Assembly (NCBI RefSeq): GCF_013618635.1
Contig: NZ_JABLSJ010000009.1
Location: forward strand, 1-64,000
From: Thalassobacillus sp. CUG 92003
GTDB lineage: Bacteria > Bacillota > Bacilli > Bacillales > Halobacillaceae
Direction: 5' to 3'
Length of the DNA: 64,000 nt
Shown: in pieces, positions 17,149-26,442 of the stretch
Numbering within the stretch: the stretch's first letter is position 1
How the letters are laid out: every line of letters starts with the position of its first letter
Program-made: the position numbers and the translations under genes
The notes under the pieces: model-generated
What the model was told of the DNA's origin: nothing
What the model saw: only the letters and a program-made list of their open reading frames with translations
Databases searched by the model: none

Positions 17149-18441
17149 TTATTCATACGATACGTCTAATCGCGTTAAATCTTGAAAACTTTCCCGCTGG
17201 ATAACGAGATGATGCTCTGCATGTTCAACAAACACGACAGCAGCGCGCGGGAAACGATTATAGTTGTTAGACATGGAATAACCATAAGCACCCGTGCTGA
17301 AAACAGCAATGACATCGCCCGGCGATACTTCCGGTAACGCCACGTTCCATATTAGCATATCTCCCGACTCACAGCACTTCCCAGCTATGGAAACCTCCTG
17401 AGTAGCCGGTTCCCTCATCTTGCTCGCCGCTACAGCTTCATATTGAGCTTGGTATAAAGCAGGACGCAAGTTATCCGTCATGCCCCCATCGACTGAAATA
17501 TAGCGTCTTACTCCAGGAATATCCTTTGTCGAGCCCACAGAATATAAAGTCACTCCAGCATCGCCCACGATGGCTCTCCCCGGTTCGATCCAGATTTCAG
17601 GCATCGGATACGCATAGTGATCCGATTGTTGTTTCACTTCTTCAATTAAAGCCTTGGCGTATTGATCGAATTCTAAAGGATCATCGTCATCGGTATACTT
17701 AATCCCAAATCCGCCCCCTAGGTTAAGCACTTCGGCCGTAAAGTTGTAATTGCGCTGCCATTGGGATAAGGCTGAAATTAATTTTCTTGTGGCCAGCCGG
17801 AAGCCGCTTGTTTCAAAAATTTGGGATCCGATATGGCAATGCAGCCCGGTTAAGCGCAAACGCTTGTCTTCACGTATTTTCAGAAATCCTTCTTCTGCTT
17901 GGCCGTTGCTGAGGTCGAAACCGAACTTGGAATCTTCTTGTCCGGTCAAAATGTAATCATGGGTATGGGCCTCGATTCCCGGCGTCACCCGTAACAACAC
18001 ATCCATGGTACGTTGCTGTTCATCAAGGATGTGAGACAATAATGTAATTTCATGAAAGTTATCGACTACGATGCATCCAATATCATGTTTGACAGCCATT
18101 TCAAGCTCAGGGATGCTTTTGTTATTTCCATGCATATGAATCCGTTTGACAGGGAAACCAGCTTCCAAGGCTGTATGAAGTTCTCCTTCTGACACAACGT
18201 CCAAACTTAACCCTTCCTGTTTAGCCACTTGAAGCATAGCGATGGATGAGAACGCTTTACTGGCATAGGCGACTTGGGCTTTTACTCCAAAGCTCTTAAA
18301 GGTCTCAACAAACGCTCGGGCATTTGCTCTGATGCGTTCAACATCATATACATACAACGGCGTGCCATAGAGGTCGGCAAGCTCTAAAGCATCAACGCCG
18401 CCAATCATTAAATGACCATTTTCTCCTACACTCTTGTTCAT
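17149..18441 (-). CDS. lysA: Diaminopimelate decarboxylase LysA
   Basis: PLP enzyme converting meso-diaminopimelate to lysine, the last step of lysine synthesis. Motifs are the PLP lysine in VAYASKAFSS near residue 57, the glycine loop NLGGGFGIKY, EPGRAIVGDAG, and the active-site cysteine in GKCCESGDML. The 430 residues are near the family length (439 in B. subtilis). The spacing to spoVAF (125 bases) and ppiB matches the B. subtilis order. No lysine riboswitch is visible upstream. Confidence 0.96.
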   Translation of the reverse strand: MNKSVGENGHLMIGGVDALELADLYGTPLYVYDVERIRANARAFVETFKSFGVKAQVAYASKAFSSIAMLQVAKQEGLSLDVVSEGELHTALEAGFPVKRIHMHGNNKSIPELEMAVKHDIGCIVVDNFHEITLLSHILDEQQRTMDVLLRVTPGIEAHTHDYILTGQEDSKFGFDLSNGQAEEGFLKIREDKRLRLTGLHCHIGSQIFETSGFRLATRKLISALSQWQRNYNFTAEVLNLGGGFGIKYTDDDDPLEFDQYAKALIEEVKQQSDHYAYPMPEIWIEPGRAIVGDAGVTLYSVGSTKDIPGVRRYISVDGGMTDNLRPALYQAQYEAVAASKMREPATQEVSIAGKCCESGDMLIWNVALPEVSPGDVIAVFSTGAYGYSMSNNYNRFPRAAVVFVEHAEHHLVIQRESFQDLTRLDVSYE

Positions 18442-18566
18442 AATCGATCCGCCTTTCCTATTCCGGTTCCGCTCTCAAAGAAAAATGTCCCTGACTGTGG
18501 ACCAGTAAGGAACATAACATATTACTAACGTTTAATTTATCACATTGATAAAGAACCGGCAATATA

Positions 18567-20036
18567 CTAAGGTTGCCGTTTATTGTTTTGGGGGTGTACA
18601 ACGCTCGGGCGATATTTCGTGAATGGAATTGACATTCTGATAAGCACTTGGAACAAGGCTTTTGCATTAAAGGGAATGAACGGCCATAAATAAGGTGTGT
18701 TAAGGGTTTTCGTCGCAACCAATAATAAGATATACAACATCCCTCCAATGACCAGTCCTTTCACCTGAAACATTGCCGTGGCAAGTACAAGCAGGAGACG
18801 ACAGAGCTTGTTCGCCACGCTCAATTCGTAACTTGGGGTTGCAAAGGTCCCTATTGCAGCAATAGCGACATAGAGAATGACTTCCGGTATAAATAAGCCC
18901 ACGTCAATGGCGATTTGGCCAATTAATACAGCTGCAATCAACCCCATTGCCGTCGATAAGGGAGTGGGCGTATGAATGGCAGCAATCCTCAGAAATTCAA
19001 TGCCAATATCAGCAATCAAAATCTGAACAAATACAGGCAAGCTACTTTCTTCGCTTGGTCCAATAAACGCCAACTGTTCTGGGAGTAGCGATGGATCCAA
19101 TACCAATACCAGCCATAAAGGCAATAAAAAAACAGACGCTAAAATGCCTAAGAATCGCATCCAACGGATAAATGATCCCGTGATGGGAGATTGTCGGAAT
19201 TCCTCAGCATGCTGAATATGATGAAAATATGTGGTAGGCATGATAATCATACTCGGTGAAGTATCAACCATAACGAGCACATGCCCCTCTAATAAGTGGG
19301 CAGATGCCACATCTGGCCGTTCCGTATATCGGACCAAAGGAAACGGCGTTCTACCCTGATGAACAAGAAATTCTTCCACCGTTTTATCAGCCATGGAAAG
19401 CCCATCGATTTTAATATTCTCTAATTCCTTCTTTAATAACTTTACTAACCCCGGGTCCGCCACCCCATCAATGTAGGAGAGACAGATGTCGGTTTTTGAG
19501 CGCTCACCTACCCGCATGATTTCATTGCGCAACCGTCCGTCCCGAACCCGCCTTCTTGTCAATGCGGTGTTCTCAATAATGTTCTCGGTGTAACCGTCTC
19601 TCGACCCTCGCACCACTTTTTCCGTATCGGGCTCTTGTGGAGGCCGTCCGGGGTACGTCCTCACATCGACGACTAGAGCTTTCCTTTCACCGTCAATAAA
19701 AAACACGACAAGACCCGAGAGCATTTCCACCAGGGCATCGTCTATCGTTTCAACAATCTCTACCTGCTGGTGAACGAGATGATCATGAATTTGCTCAAAG
19801 ATGTCCTCATCCTTATCAAGATGATTGAGTTCTAATAATTCTTTCATCAACTCTACGATAACCGGTGTTTCACATAAACCCGTTACATAATACATGCTGA
19901 CATTTGTCTTTAATACAGGAAATTTCCGATAACCTAAGTCAAACGAGGTTCCCACACCAGCACGTTTGTCCATAACCTGTTCATTATTTTTTAAATATGA
20001 TGAAATCGGAATCTGAGGTTCTTGCTTATTCGCCAT
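18567..20036 (-). CDS. spoVAF: Stage V sporulation protein AF
   Basis: Membrane protein of the GerA/GerXA family encoded at the end of the spoVA operon; in B. subtilis it contributes to germination. A soluble N-terminal half of about 270 residues includes the GerA motif RRRVRDGRLRNE, followed by about five membrane segments. GGAGGCGG before the ATG at 20036 sets the start; seven codons upstream there is another in-frame start with no ribosome site. About 489 residues (B. subtilis 493). Confidence 0.93.
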   Translation of the reverse strand: MANKQEPQIPISSYLKNNEQVMDKRAGVGTSFDLGYRKFPVLKTNVSMYYVTGLCETPVIVELMKELLELNHLDKDEDIFEQIHDHLVHQQVEIVETIDDALVEMLSGLVVFFIDGERKALVVDVRTYPGRPPQEPDTEKVVRGSRDGYTENIIENTALTRRRVRDGRLRNEIMRVGERSKTDICLSYIDGVADPGLVKLLKKELENIKIDGLSMADKTVEEFLVHQGRTPFPLVRYTERPDVASAHLLEGHVLVMVDTSPSMIIMPTTYFHHIQHAEEFRQSPITGSFIRWMRFLGILASVFLLPLWLVLVLDPSLLPEQLAFIGPSEESSLPVFVQILIADIGIEFLRIAAIHTPTPLSTAMGLIAAVLIGQIAIDVGLFIPEVILYVAIAAIGTFATPSYELSVANKLCRLLLVLATAMFQVKGLVIGGMLYILLLVATKTLNTPYLWPFIPFNAKALFQVLIRMSIPFTKYRPSVVHPQNNKRQP

Positions 20037-20067
20037 CAGTCCGCCTCCTTCCTGCACGGTGATCCTA

Positions 20068-20418
20068 CTATCCCTTTGGCTTAAAGAAGACTGCTACGAG
20101 AAAACCAAATAGTATGGCAGACGCAATACCTGCTGATGTCAATTGAAACATCCCGACCGCTATCCCGATTATGCCATGTTCATCTGCCTGCTCCATCGCT
20201 CCATGTAATAAAGAGTGACCAAAGCTCGTAATCGGAACTGTAGCTCCTGCCCCCGCGAATTCGATCAAGTTATCATACAAATCAAACGCGTCCAACACTG
20301 CCCCCGCAACGACAAATGAACTCATAACGTGCGCAGGGGTAAGCTTCCAAATATCCATAAGCAGCTGGCCGATTACACAGATTCCACCGCCGACAACAAA
20401 GGCCCATACATAATCCAT
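20068..20418 (-). CDS. spoVAEB: Stage V sporulation protein AEB
   Basis: Small membrane protein of the SpoVA channel that moves dipicolinic acid into the forespore and out at germination. The 116 residues have hydrophobic segments and the SpoVAC/AE core [19 protein letters not shown]. Paralogous in sequence to SpoVAC in this operon. It overlaps spoVAD by one base. The next gene is spoVAF; no spoVAEA lies between. Confidence 0.94.
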   Translation of the reverse strand: MDYVWAFVVGGGICVIGQLLMDIWKLTPAHVMSSFVVAGAVLDAFDLYDNLIEFAGAGATVPITSFGHSLLHGAMEQADEHGIIGIAVGMFQLTSAGIASAILFGFLVAVFFKPKG

Positions 20419-21431
20419 CAGCTCCCCTCCTCTCGTAAAAGGACGACACCGTGGGCGATAGCCGGAATGGTTTCTTTCTGTTGAATCATCGTAGGGCTCA
20501 TTAATGCCCCAGTAGCAACAACAAGGACTTTAGTCAACCGACCTTGCTTCAGATCCTCCATTATCTTTCCATACGTTACGACTGCTGAACACGCACACCC
20601 ACTACCACCACTAAACACCGGCTGATCGCTATGGTAGATCATGAGCCCGCAATCACTATGCTTCTCTGTAATATCATAGCCATCCTCAGCAAGCATATCG
20701 CGTAAAATCGGCGTCCCTACTGCTGAAAGATCGCCCGTTACGATTAAATCGTAATCTTGAGCTGTACGTCCCATATCCTGAAGATGCGTTTTAATTGTGT
20801 CATAAGCAGCAGGGGCCATCGCCGAACCCATGTCAAATGGATCATTCGTTCCGTAGTCCATCACTTTGCCAATCGTAGCAGACTCCACTCTGACGGAACT
20901 TTTTTGTTTAGAAAGTAATGCGGCGCCACTTCCTGTTACAGTGAACGTCGCCGTCTTCGGCTTTTGGCCACCGTATTCAGTGGGATAACGAAATTGCCTT
21001 TCCGCTGTAGCATTGTGCGAACTTGCCGCCACCAAAACGTGATCAGCATAACCGCTGTTTACAAAAACCGCCCCGTTAGCGAGCGTTTCCATCGAGGTCG
21101 AACATGCGCCAAACATACAAAGAAAAGGCGTCTCGAGTTGTTTGGCAACATAGTTAGCTGTTACATTTTGATTTAACAAGTCTCCCGCTAAAAAAAGATT
21201 GACATCCGTTTTATCCACCCCTGCTTTTTTTAAACAAGCGTTAACCGATTCTGTCATTAAACGCCGCTCTGCTAATTCCCAGTTGTTTTCTCCACAATGG
21301 AGTTCGGCATGGATCTGATCAAATGTATCCTTTAACGGTCCTTCTCCTTCTAACGGCCCTACAGACGTACCTGTCGCTTGAATATATACCGGTTTTTCAA
21401 AATACCATGTACGTGATCCCATTTTGGACAT
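20418..21431 (-). CDS. spoVAD: Stage V sporulation protein AD
   Basis: Thiolase-fold protein of the SpoVA channel. B. subtilis SpoVAD binds dipicolinic acid and sits on the outer face of the inner membrane. The thiolase-like cysteine region is [15 protein letters not shown], followed by [19 protein letters not shown] and [13 protein letters not shown]. At 337 residues it matches the family (338). Confidence 0.96.
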   Translation of the reverse strand: MSKMGSRTWYFEKPVYIQATGTSVGPLEGEGPLKDTFDQIHAELHCGENNWELAERRLMTESVNACLKKAGVDKTDVNLFLAGDLLNQNVTANYVAKQLETPFLCMFGACSTSMETLANGAVFVNSGYADHVLVAASSHNATAERQFRYPTEYGGQKPKTATFTVTGSGAALLSKQKSSVRVESATIGKVMDYGTNDPFDMGSAMAPAAYDTIKTHLQDMGRTAQDYDLIVTGDLSAVGTPILRDMLAEDGYDITEKHSDCGLMIYHSDQPVFSGGSGCACSAVVTYGKIMEDLKQGRLTKVLVVATGALMSPTMIQQKETIPAIAHGVVLLREEGS

Positions 21432-21443
21432 ACCAATTTCCTC

Positions 21444-21899
21444 CTAAAACCAAATCTTCCATGAATAACGGATAATTCCGAGTAAATAAGCGGAGACGAC
21501 CCCAAACACGATGACCGAACCCGCCAGTTTAAACAAGTTCGTGGCTACACCTAAAACGAGCCCTTCACTCTTATGTTCCAATGCTGCAGATGAAACCGAA
21601 TTGGCAAACCCTGTAACCGGGACGGCTGAACCAGCCCCTGCGAATTGACCTAATTTATCATAGACACCAAAGCCTGTCAGCAACGCTGCTATCAGAATCA
21701 AGGTCGTAACCGTAGGATTTCCGGCATCTTTTTCAGAGAAGTTGAACACTTCCACGTAAAATGTCGTGATTCCTTCGCCTAGCATGCAAATAAGACCGCC
21801 CACGACAAATGCTTTCAAACAATTGATAAAATAATTCGGTTTAGGCTGATACGTTTTTATTGTTTGATTGTATTGCTTCTGATCAAATGACTGTTTCAT
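21444..21899 (-). CDS. spoVAC: Stage V sporulation protein AC
   Basis: Membrane protein of the SpoVA channel; in B. subtilis SpoVAC acts as a mechanosensitive pore during germination. About 151 residues, with a hydrophilic start (KQSFDQKQYNQTIKTY) then hydrophobic segments and the core LGQFAGAGSAVPVTGFANS. GGAGGCACC lies before the ATG at 21899; a 12-codon longer reading is unsupported. Confidence 0.95.
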   Translation of the reverse strand: MKQSFDQKQYNQTIKTYQPKPNYFINCLKAFVVGGLICMLGEGITTFYVEVFNFSEKDAGNPTVTTLILIAALLTGFGVYDKLGQFAGAGSAVPVTGFANSVSSAALEHKSEGLVLGVATNLFKLAGSVIVFGVVSAYLLGIIRYSWKIWF

Positions 21900-21913
21900 A
21901 TAAGTGGTGCCTC

Positions 21914-22327
21914 CTAGTTCACAAATATGACCCATTGAAATAATGAGCCAGCAATTTTTCCTAAAACTAGCGCCATCAATAAAATGAAGACTTGATCTTC
22001 AAATCCGATACGTTTTGCGAGTAATGGAAAAACATTGAGTACTTCCGTTAATGCCCCTGCCAACATCCCAATAAAAATGCCGTGCAACGCTCCCCATACG
22101 ATCAACATAACGATGGGAAACGAAAACGGTACATCGCCAAAAGAAAGGTAGATACCGAACATCACGCCGGTCATCACTGCAAGTTCATAAGAGTGGATAT
22201 GAGACACGGAATGACTGATTTGCATAAGCCGTGGAATAATGCCGAGCACGGTTAAAAATGCAACGAAGCCGGTACCGACAGCAACTCCTGCTGAAAAGCC
22301 GATAATAATTTCAACTAGAATCGTCAT
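21914..22327 (-). CDS. spoVAB: Stage V sporulation protein AB
   Basis: Polytopic membrane subunit encoded in the spoVA operon, required for dipicolinic acid uptake. About 137 residues, almost wholly hydrophobic with four or five segments, conserved around GGVAVGTGFVAFLTVLG-like and GIYLSFGDVPF positions. The start ATG (22327) lies inside the end of spoVAA with AAGG upstream; an ATG 7 codons earlier is an alternative with no ribosome site. Confidence 0.92.
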   Translation of the reverse strand: MTILVEIIIGFSAGVAVGTGFVAFLTVLGIIPRLMQISHSVSHIHSYELAVMTGVMFGIYLSFGDVPFSFPIVMLIVWGALHGIFIGMLAGALTEVLNVFPLLAKRIGFEDQVFILLMALVLGKIAGSLFQWVIFVN

Positions 22328-22937
22328 GCTTTTCGACCTTATTTTCATGTAAGGACACGTAGCGGTTCAAATCTTGCTGGTAATTAAACACTTCAATTTC
22401 CATCGGGCTCGGTTCTTCATTGAATTTTTTCTTGAATATGTGATTAAAAAACAGGATCATACCTGTACCTAGGCCGATAGAATAAGGAACTTGAATCCAA
22501 AGTGGGTGTTCAGCTTCTTCACCTGTCAGCATAAAATGAAGTTTCTGCTGGACGGATTCCATACTGACATCATAATGAAAATTCATAATGGCCATCGCTG
22601 CGCCGACAAAGAGCAGAATCCATATTCCACTAATCAACCAGGGTCTAACGGGCATTTTGGGTTGTTGGATGCGCACGATACATTGTGATGGACCAATCAA
22701 TTGCAAATCTAATTCCAAAGCTCCGGCATCTCCATCAAGTAAATGATCGATAATGAAAAATCCATCGAGTATTACCAGACTTTTATCTTTAGCCGTTATA
22801 TGGTGAAGCCCTGTTTCATTCAGCTTACGAACCGTGTCGTTTGGACCAGTCACTAGGGCTACATCTTTAAGCTGAACATCATAATCACGCGGTAACGTTA
22901 CGGACTGTTTTAGTCGAATATAGACCGTTTGCGGCAC
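22311..22937 (-). CDS. spoVAA: Stage V sporulation protein AA
   Basis: First gene of the spoVA operon. About 208 residues: a soluble N-terminal domain (about 1-95) and two membrane segments around IWILLFVGAAMAIMNFHYDV and PYSIGLGTGMILFFNHIF. The conserved end NEEPSPMEIEVFNYQQDL follows. Start: a GTG at 22937 preceded by AGGAGGTGG. A reading starting 22 codons earlier would begin upstream of the SigG-type promoter and is rejected. The length then equals B. subtilis (206). Confidence 0.94.
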   Translation of the reverse strand: MPQTVYIRLKQSVTLPRDYDVQLKDVALVTGPNDTVRKLNETGLHHITAKDKSLVILDGFFIIDHLLDGDAGALELDLQLIGPSQCIVRIQQPKMPVRPWLISGIWILLFVGAAMAIMNFHYDVSMESVQQKLHFMLTGEEAEHPLWIQVPYSIGLGTGMILFFNHIFKKKFNEEPSPMEIEVFNYQQDLNRYVSLHENKVEKHDDSS

Positions 22938-22972
22938 CCTCCCACCTCCTGAAGAAGAATCAATTTTGATGT

Positions 22973-23002
22973 TAGTATGGTTGTTTGAGCCGAAATCATG
23001 CA
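22973..23002 (-). promoter_or_regulatory. SigG-type promoter of the spoVA operon
   Basis: On the minus strand TGCATG (22997-23002) and CATACTA (22973-22979) with a 17-bp spacer match the forespore SigG consensus (TGMATA / CATACTA) with one mismatch. The expected start of transcription leaves a leader of about 30 bases that contains the spoVAA ribosome site. Confidence 0.75.
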
Positions 23003-23159
23003 TGAGAGTCAGATACTGGGAAAGGTGTTTTTTGTCAATTTCGCCTTAGCTTCATCAATCATGCTTCCTGATGACCCATCCAGCTATAACAGACCTAAAG
23101 ACCTCGCCATTTCCCAGACAACCCATTTCGTTTCGGTCATGGACTGTCCCTTAAATAAA

Positions 23160-23534
23160 GGGTCAGTTAAAGTTTGTTGTTGATATGTGAAGTGGATATT
23201 TATCTCGAAACGGAGTCTTTCGCTAAGGGAGCAGAATTCTGTAAGACTCGATTTCGAGATGTTTGTGGGAGTGTAGGGCCGCTGGGGAAGGATTCGCTTT
23301 CCTGCGGGGGAACTGCCAAGCCTCCTCATGCTTCGCCTGAGGAAGCTCACCCCATGCCCACGGAAAGCGATCCATTTTCCCATCCAGCATCCGCATACAC
23401 AGAAGTCTCGAAACTGACTCTTCCACAATAGGGGGTTTTAGTTGAATTAGCCCATATATAAAAAAAGAAGAACTTCCATAAAGTTGGAAGTTCTTCTTTT
23501 GATAGTAATATCAACACTAAACTTTAACCGAGCC
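23160..23534. mobile_element. MITE-like element between sigF and spoVAA
   Basis: About 375 bp with no plausible coding capacity. The left end GGGTCAGTTAAAGTTT and the inverted right end GGCTCGGTTAAAGTTT extend as terminal inverted repeats of about 27 bp. An 8-bp direct repeat TAAATAAA flanks it (23152-23159 and 23535-23542). Internally it holds a hairpin of ATCTCGAAACGGAGTCTT against AAGACTCGATTTCGAGAT. It also holds a GC-rich structured block from CGCTTTCC to GGAAAGCG (about 23297-23370), and a terminator-like stem near the right end. Confidence 0.85.
23464..23501. terminator. Bidirectional terminator-like stem in the element
   Basis: AAAAGAAGAACTTCCA and TGGAAGTTCTTCTTTT form a 16-bp perfect stem with a 6-base loop and T/A runs on both sides. 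Confidence 0.75.
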
Positions 23535-23595
23535 TAAATAAAACACAAAAAAATGCCGAATCCATTCACTCGGCATTTTTTTGTGTTTTATTTAG
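23534..23595. terminator. Terminator of spoIIA-sigF
   Basis: A 26-bp perfect inverted repeat with a 10-base loop starts 14 bases past the sigF stop. Its core is ATGCCGA/TCGGCAT flanked by A7/T7, and the extended arms continue through the TAAATAAA target duplication of the neighbouring element. Confidence 0.92.
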
Positions 23596-23608
23596 TATTG
23601 TCACAGGT

Positions 23609-24358
23609 TCAAACTTCCATCTGTTTTTTTATATCACTTAAAATTTTCTTTTCCAGACGGGACACTTGGACTTGAGAAATTCCGAGCCGCTCAGCCACTT
23701 CCGATTGCGTTTGATCTTTATAATACCTTAAATAAATAATCAAACGCTCGCGTTTTTCGAGCTGACCCAAAACCTCTTGCAACGATAATTTATCAAACCA
23801 ATTTGTATCGTCTTCGGCCATTTGATCGACCAGCGTGATCGGATCGCCCTCATTTTCATAAACGGTTTCGTAAATAGATTGCGGGGAGCGTCCAGCTTCT
23901 TCAGCATGGATGATCTCTTCACGCGTCAAATCCATTTCTTGGGCCATTTCATCAATGGAAGGGGAGCGCCCTAGCTCTTTGATAAGCTCCTCTTTTTTGG
24001 CTCGAATTTTGTGATTTAGTTCTTTCAAAGAGCGGCTGACTTTGACGCTTCCATCGTCCCGGATAAACCGCTGGATTTCTCCAATGATCATGGGGACAGC
24101 ATACGTGGAAAATTTAACGTCAAAACTCAAGTCAAACTTATCAATCGATTTCAACAAACCGATGCAGCCGATCTGATACAAGTCGTCTGGATCATAGCCG
24201 CGGCGGATGTATCGTTGAACGACGGACCAGACAAGTCGGGTGTTATTTTCGACTAAAAAGTCACGTGCATCCTGATTCCCGTTTTGACTATCTTCAATAA
24301 GACTTCTTACTTCATCATCAGATAGGGTTTTTCTCGACAGTTTAGCATTCATAGGCAT
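23609..24358 (-). CDS. sigF: RNA polymerase sigma factor SigF
   Basis: First forespore-specific sigma factor, held by SpoIIAB until polar division. Sigma-70 region 2: NTRLVWSVVQRYIRRGYDPD then LYQIGCIGLLKSIDKFD and FSTYAVPMIIGEIQRFIRDD. Region 3 and region 4 follow, with LRYYKDQTQSEVAERLGISQ and VQVSRLEKKIL. The 249 residues match the family (255). A second ATG two codons in is an alternative start. Third gene of spoIIAA-spoIIAB-sigF. Confidence 0.97.
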   Translation of the reverse strand: MPMNAKLSRKTLSDDEVRSLIEDSQNGNQDARDFLVENNTRLVWSVVQRYIRRGYDPDDLYQIGCIGLLKSIDKFDLSFDVKFSTYAVPMIIGEIQRFIRDDGSVKVSRSLKELNHKIRAKKEELIKELGRSPSIDEMAQEMDLTREEIIHAEEAGRSPQSIYETVYENEGDPITLVDQMAEDDTNWFDKLSLQEVLGQLEKRERLIIYLRYYKDQTQSEVAERLGISQVQVSRLEKKILSDIKKQMEV

Positions 24359-24362
24359 CCCA

Positions 24363-24803
24363 CTAATTACATAGCGCCTTGTTTGTAATGAGCTGCTTAA
24401 ACATGCGAACGGTTGTACCTTGACCTTCGTTAGACGTGATGTCTACTTCATCCATGAAATTCTCCATAATCGTAAAGCCCATTCCGGACCGTTCCAGTTC
24501 AGGTTTTGAAGTGAATAAAGGTTCTCTTGCTTCGTCCACGTCCCCGATCCCAATACCATGGTCTTGGATGGTAATTTCGAGTCGACCTTCATCGATCCGG
24601 CAGGAAATCAGCACTTTACCATCCTTTTTTTCATTGTAACCATGGATGATTGAGTTCGTCACCGCTTCTGAAACGACTGTCTTAATATCTGTGATTTCTT
24701 CCATCGTCGGATCCAACTGACTTACAAATGCGGCAACAGTGACCCTGGCGAGCGATTCATTTTCGCTAATGCTCAAAAATTCAAGATTCATCTCATTTTT
24801 CAT
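24363..24803 (-). CDS. spoIIAB: Anti-sigma F factor and kinase SpoIIAB
   Basis: GHKL-fold serine kinase that binds SigF and phosphorylates SpoIIAA. ATP-site motifs are [11 protein letters not shown] (N box), [15 protein letters not shown] (G1) and [12 protein letters not shown] (G2). 146 residues as in B. subtilis. The start overlaps the spoIIAA stop by four bases; the gap to sigF is four bases. Confidence 0.97.
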   Translation of the reverse strand: MKNEMNLEFLSISENESLARVTVAAFVSQLDPTMEEITDIKTVVSEAVTNSIIHGYNEKKDGKVLISCRIDEGRLEITIQDHGIGIGDVDEAREPLFTSKPELERSGMGFTIMENFMDEVDITSNEGQGTTVRMFKQLITNKALCN

Positions 24804-25159
24804 GAAGCCACCCCCAACATTTTTAAAGCGAAAGATTCGTTGTCAACGAGCTTCATAATTTTGAACATGCCCGATAAATCGAACAATCGTTTTACTTCCG
24901 GGGATATCGAGCAAATGACCATTTCTCCTGAAGATTTTTGCATTTCTTTATATCGTCCCAGGATAACACCAAGTCCTGAACTATCCATAAAATAAAGTTT
25001 TTCTAAATTCAAAATAACGTGTTCAATCGGCTGTTGCTGCAAAATCTGCTGCCACTCTGAGCGCAGATGGTTCGCTTCATGATGATCAAGCTCACCATCT
25101 AAACGGACTAGCAGTACATTTTCGATGCGTGTAAAGTTGACCTTAAGACCCACTCCCAT
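24800..25159 (-). CDS. spoIIAA: Anti-anti-sigma F factor SpoIIAA
   Basis: STAS-domain protein that, when dephosphorylated by SpoIIE, displaces SigF from SpoIIAB. The phosphorylated serine lies in [15 protein letters not shown]. The end [12 protein letters not shown] and LKMLGVAS copy the B. subtilis protein. 119 residues. The ATG at 25159 gives the family N terminus (MGVGLKVNF against MSLGIDMNV), although GAGGAGGA is spaced better for the GTG two codons later. Confidence 0.96.
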   Translation of the reverse strand: MGVGLKVNFTRIENVLLVRLDGELDHHEANHLRSEWQQILQQQPIEHVILNLEKLYFMDSSGLGVILGRYKEMQKSSGEMVICSISPEVKRLFDLSGMFKIMKLVDNESFALKMLGVAS

Positions 25160-25185
25160 TCCTCCTCATTGAATGATATAGTGAG

Positions 25186-25215
25186 TCTTTCTCTATATTT
25201 TGTTCGATTTCCTTC
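25186..25215 (-). promoter_or_regulatory. SigH-type promoter of spoIIA operon
   Basis: On the minus strand GAAGGAAAT (25207-25215) and AGAGAAAGA (25186-25194) with a 12-bp spacer fit the SigH consensus RNAGGAWWW / RNNGAATNN with one mismatch in the -10. This is the promoter class known for spoIIA in B. subtilis. Confidence 0.65.
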
Positions 25216-25241
25216 TCCTTTACAGGACTAGTGGCAAATCG

Positions 25242-26414
25242 CTAAAAGTTCTCAAAAGTCGTCATATATTTCCATGAACGCTGCCACAACGTCCAAAAAT
25301 CGGCTTGATTGACTGTATTACCCGCAACGACTTCCATTTCAGACAGTTTTTTTCCATTTTTCATGACCATTAAATTCCCTTGCTTATCCCCTTCGGACAC
25401 AGGCAGTTCATCTGTATGGTCAAGCTTAAGCTGAAGCTCATACGTGTCGTCTTTGCTGCCTTTTCGCTTGAGAACAGTGACATCTGATTTCGGCACCACA
25501 TTCAAGGTTACCGGTTTACCGCGATCCATCCGCTTGACAGACAGCGGCTTATCCTGTTTATGGAGGATTTGGGTATCATATTGCTGGAAGGCATAATCAA
25601 GCATACTGGCTACATCTGCATTACGTTCTTTCGGTGTTTTGGCACCCATGACGACCGTAATCAACCGCATCCCGTCACGTTTTGCTGTGGCAGTTAAGCA
25701 GTACTTTGCTTCCGAGGTGAAGCCGGTTTTAAGCCCATCCATACCCGGATAGGATTTCATGAGTTTATTTGTATTAACGAGCCAAAATTCATTTTTCTGA
25801 CCTTTGCGTAAGTAATCATCATAAATTTTTGTATATTCGGTTATCTCTTCATGTTTCAAAAGCTCCTGAGCCATAATAGCCATATCATGTGACGTTGAAT
25901 AATGATTGTCTGCTGGAAGTCCCGTCGGATTCACAAAGTGGGTGTTTTCCAAGCCAAGTTCGGCGACTTTATTATTCATCATCTCCACGAATTGCTCTTC
26001 ATTTCCTGCGATACGTTCGGCTAGTGCAACACTCGCATCATTCCCAGATGCTACAGCTACACCTTTCAATAGATTTTTGACAGACATTTCTTCGCCTGCT
26101 TCTAAAAAGATTTGTGAGCCGCCCATCGATGCTGCATGCTCGCTCACCCTTACTATTTCATCAAGCTTGATTTTTTCCTCATCAAGGGCTTCCATGATAA
26201 GCAGCAGCGTCATCACTTTTGTCATACTCGCTGGTGGAAGCTTTTTATCTGCTTCTTTTTGATAGAGGATTTGACCGCTATTTTTTTCGATCAAAATAGC
26301 AGATTCTGCACTTTCTGTTAATTGTATTTCTTCTGCATTTTCTTTAGCTGAAACGGATCCTATGGTGGCCATACTCCCCACTACCACTGTTAATAAAACG
26401 ATCCAAGTTCTCAT
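25242..26414 (-). CDS. dacF: D-alanyl-D-alanine carboxypeptidase DacF
   Basis: Forespore-expressed PBP that trims D-Ala from peptidoglycan and regulates cortex cross-linking. Signal peptide MRTWIVLLTVVVGSMATIG then SVSA. Active-site motifs are PPASMTKVMTLL (SxxK), VASGNDASVALAE (SxN) and MDGLKTGFTSEAKYC (KTG). The PBP5 C-terminal domain follows. Start: ATG at 26414 with GGGAGGAAAG upstream, giving 390 residues (B. subtilis 389); a 20-codon longer frame overlaps the promoter. Confidence 0.95.
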   Translation of the reverse strand: MRTWIVLLTVVVGSMATIGSVSAKENAEEIQLTESAESAILIEKNSGQILYQKEADKKLPPASMTKVMTLLLIMEALDEEKIKLDEIVRVSEHAASMGGSQIFLEAGEEMSVKNLLKGVAVASGNDASVALAERIAGNEEQFVEMMNNKVAELGLENTHFVNPTGLPADNHYSTSHDMAIMAQELLKHEEITEYTKIYDDYLRKGQKNEFWLVNTNKLMKSYPGMDGLKTGFTSEAKYCLTATAKRDGMRLITVVMGAKTPKERNADVASMLDYAFQQYDTQILHKQDKPLSVKRMDRGKPVTLNVVPKSDVTVLKRKGSKDDTYELQLKLDHTDELPVSEGDKQGNLMVMKNGKKLSEMEVVAGNTVNQADFWTLWQRSWKYMTTFENF

Positions 26415-26442
26415 CTTCTTTCCTCCCATCACGTAAGTGTTC

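Noticed and set aside
18442-18566. Lysine riboswitch upstream of lysA
   Set aside because: The gap to spoVAF is only 125 bases and shows none of the L-box conserved elements.
23047-23130. Short minus-strand frames upstream of spoVAA (one starting MARSLGLL, another containing SGSMIDEAKAKLTKN)
   Set aside because: They are broken by a stop codon and match no small acid-soluble spore protein; not strong enough to call a gene or pseudogene.
23174-23431. Reading frames of 60-114 codons on both strands inside the MITE
   Set aside because: Composition follows the inverted repeats; no ribosome sites and no resemblance to a transposase.
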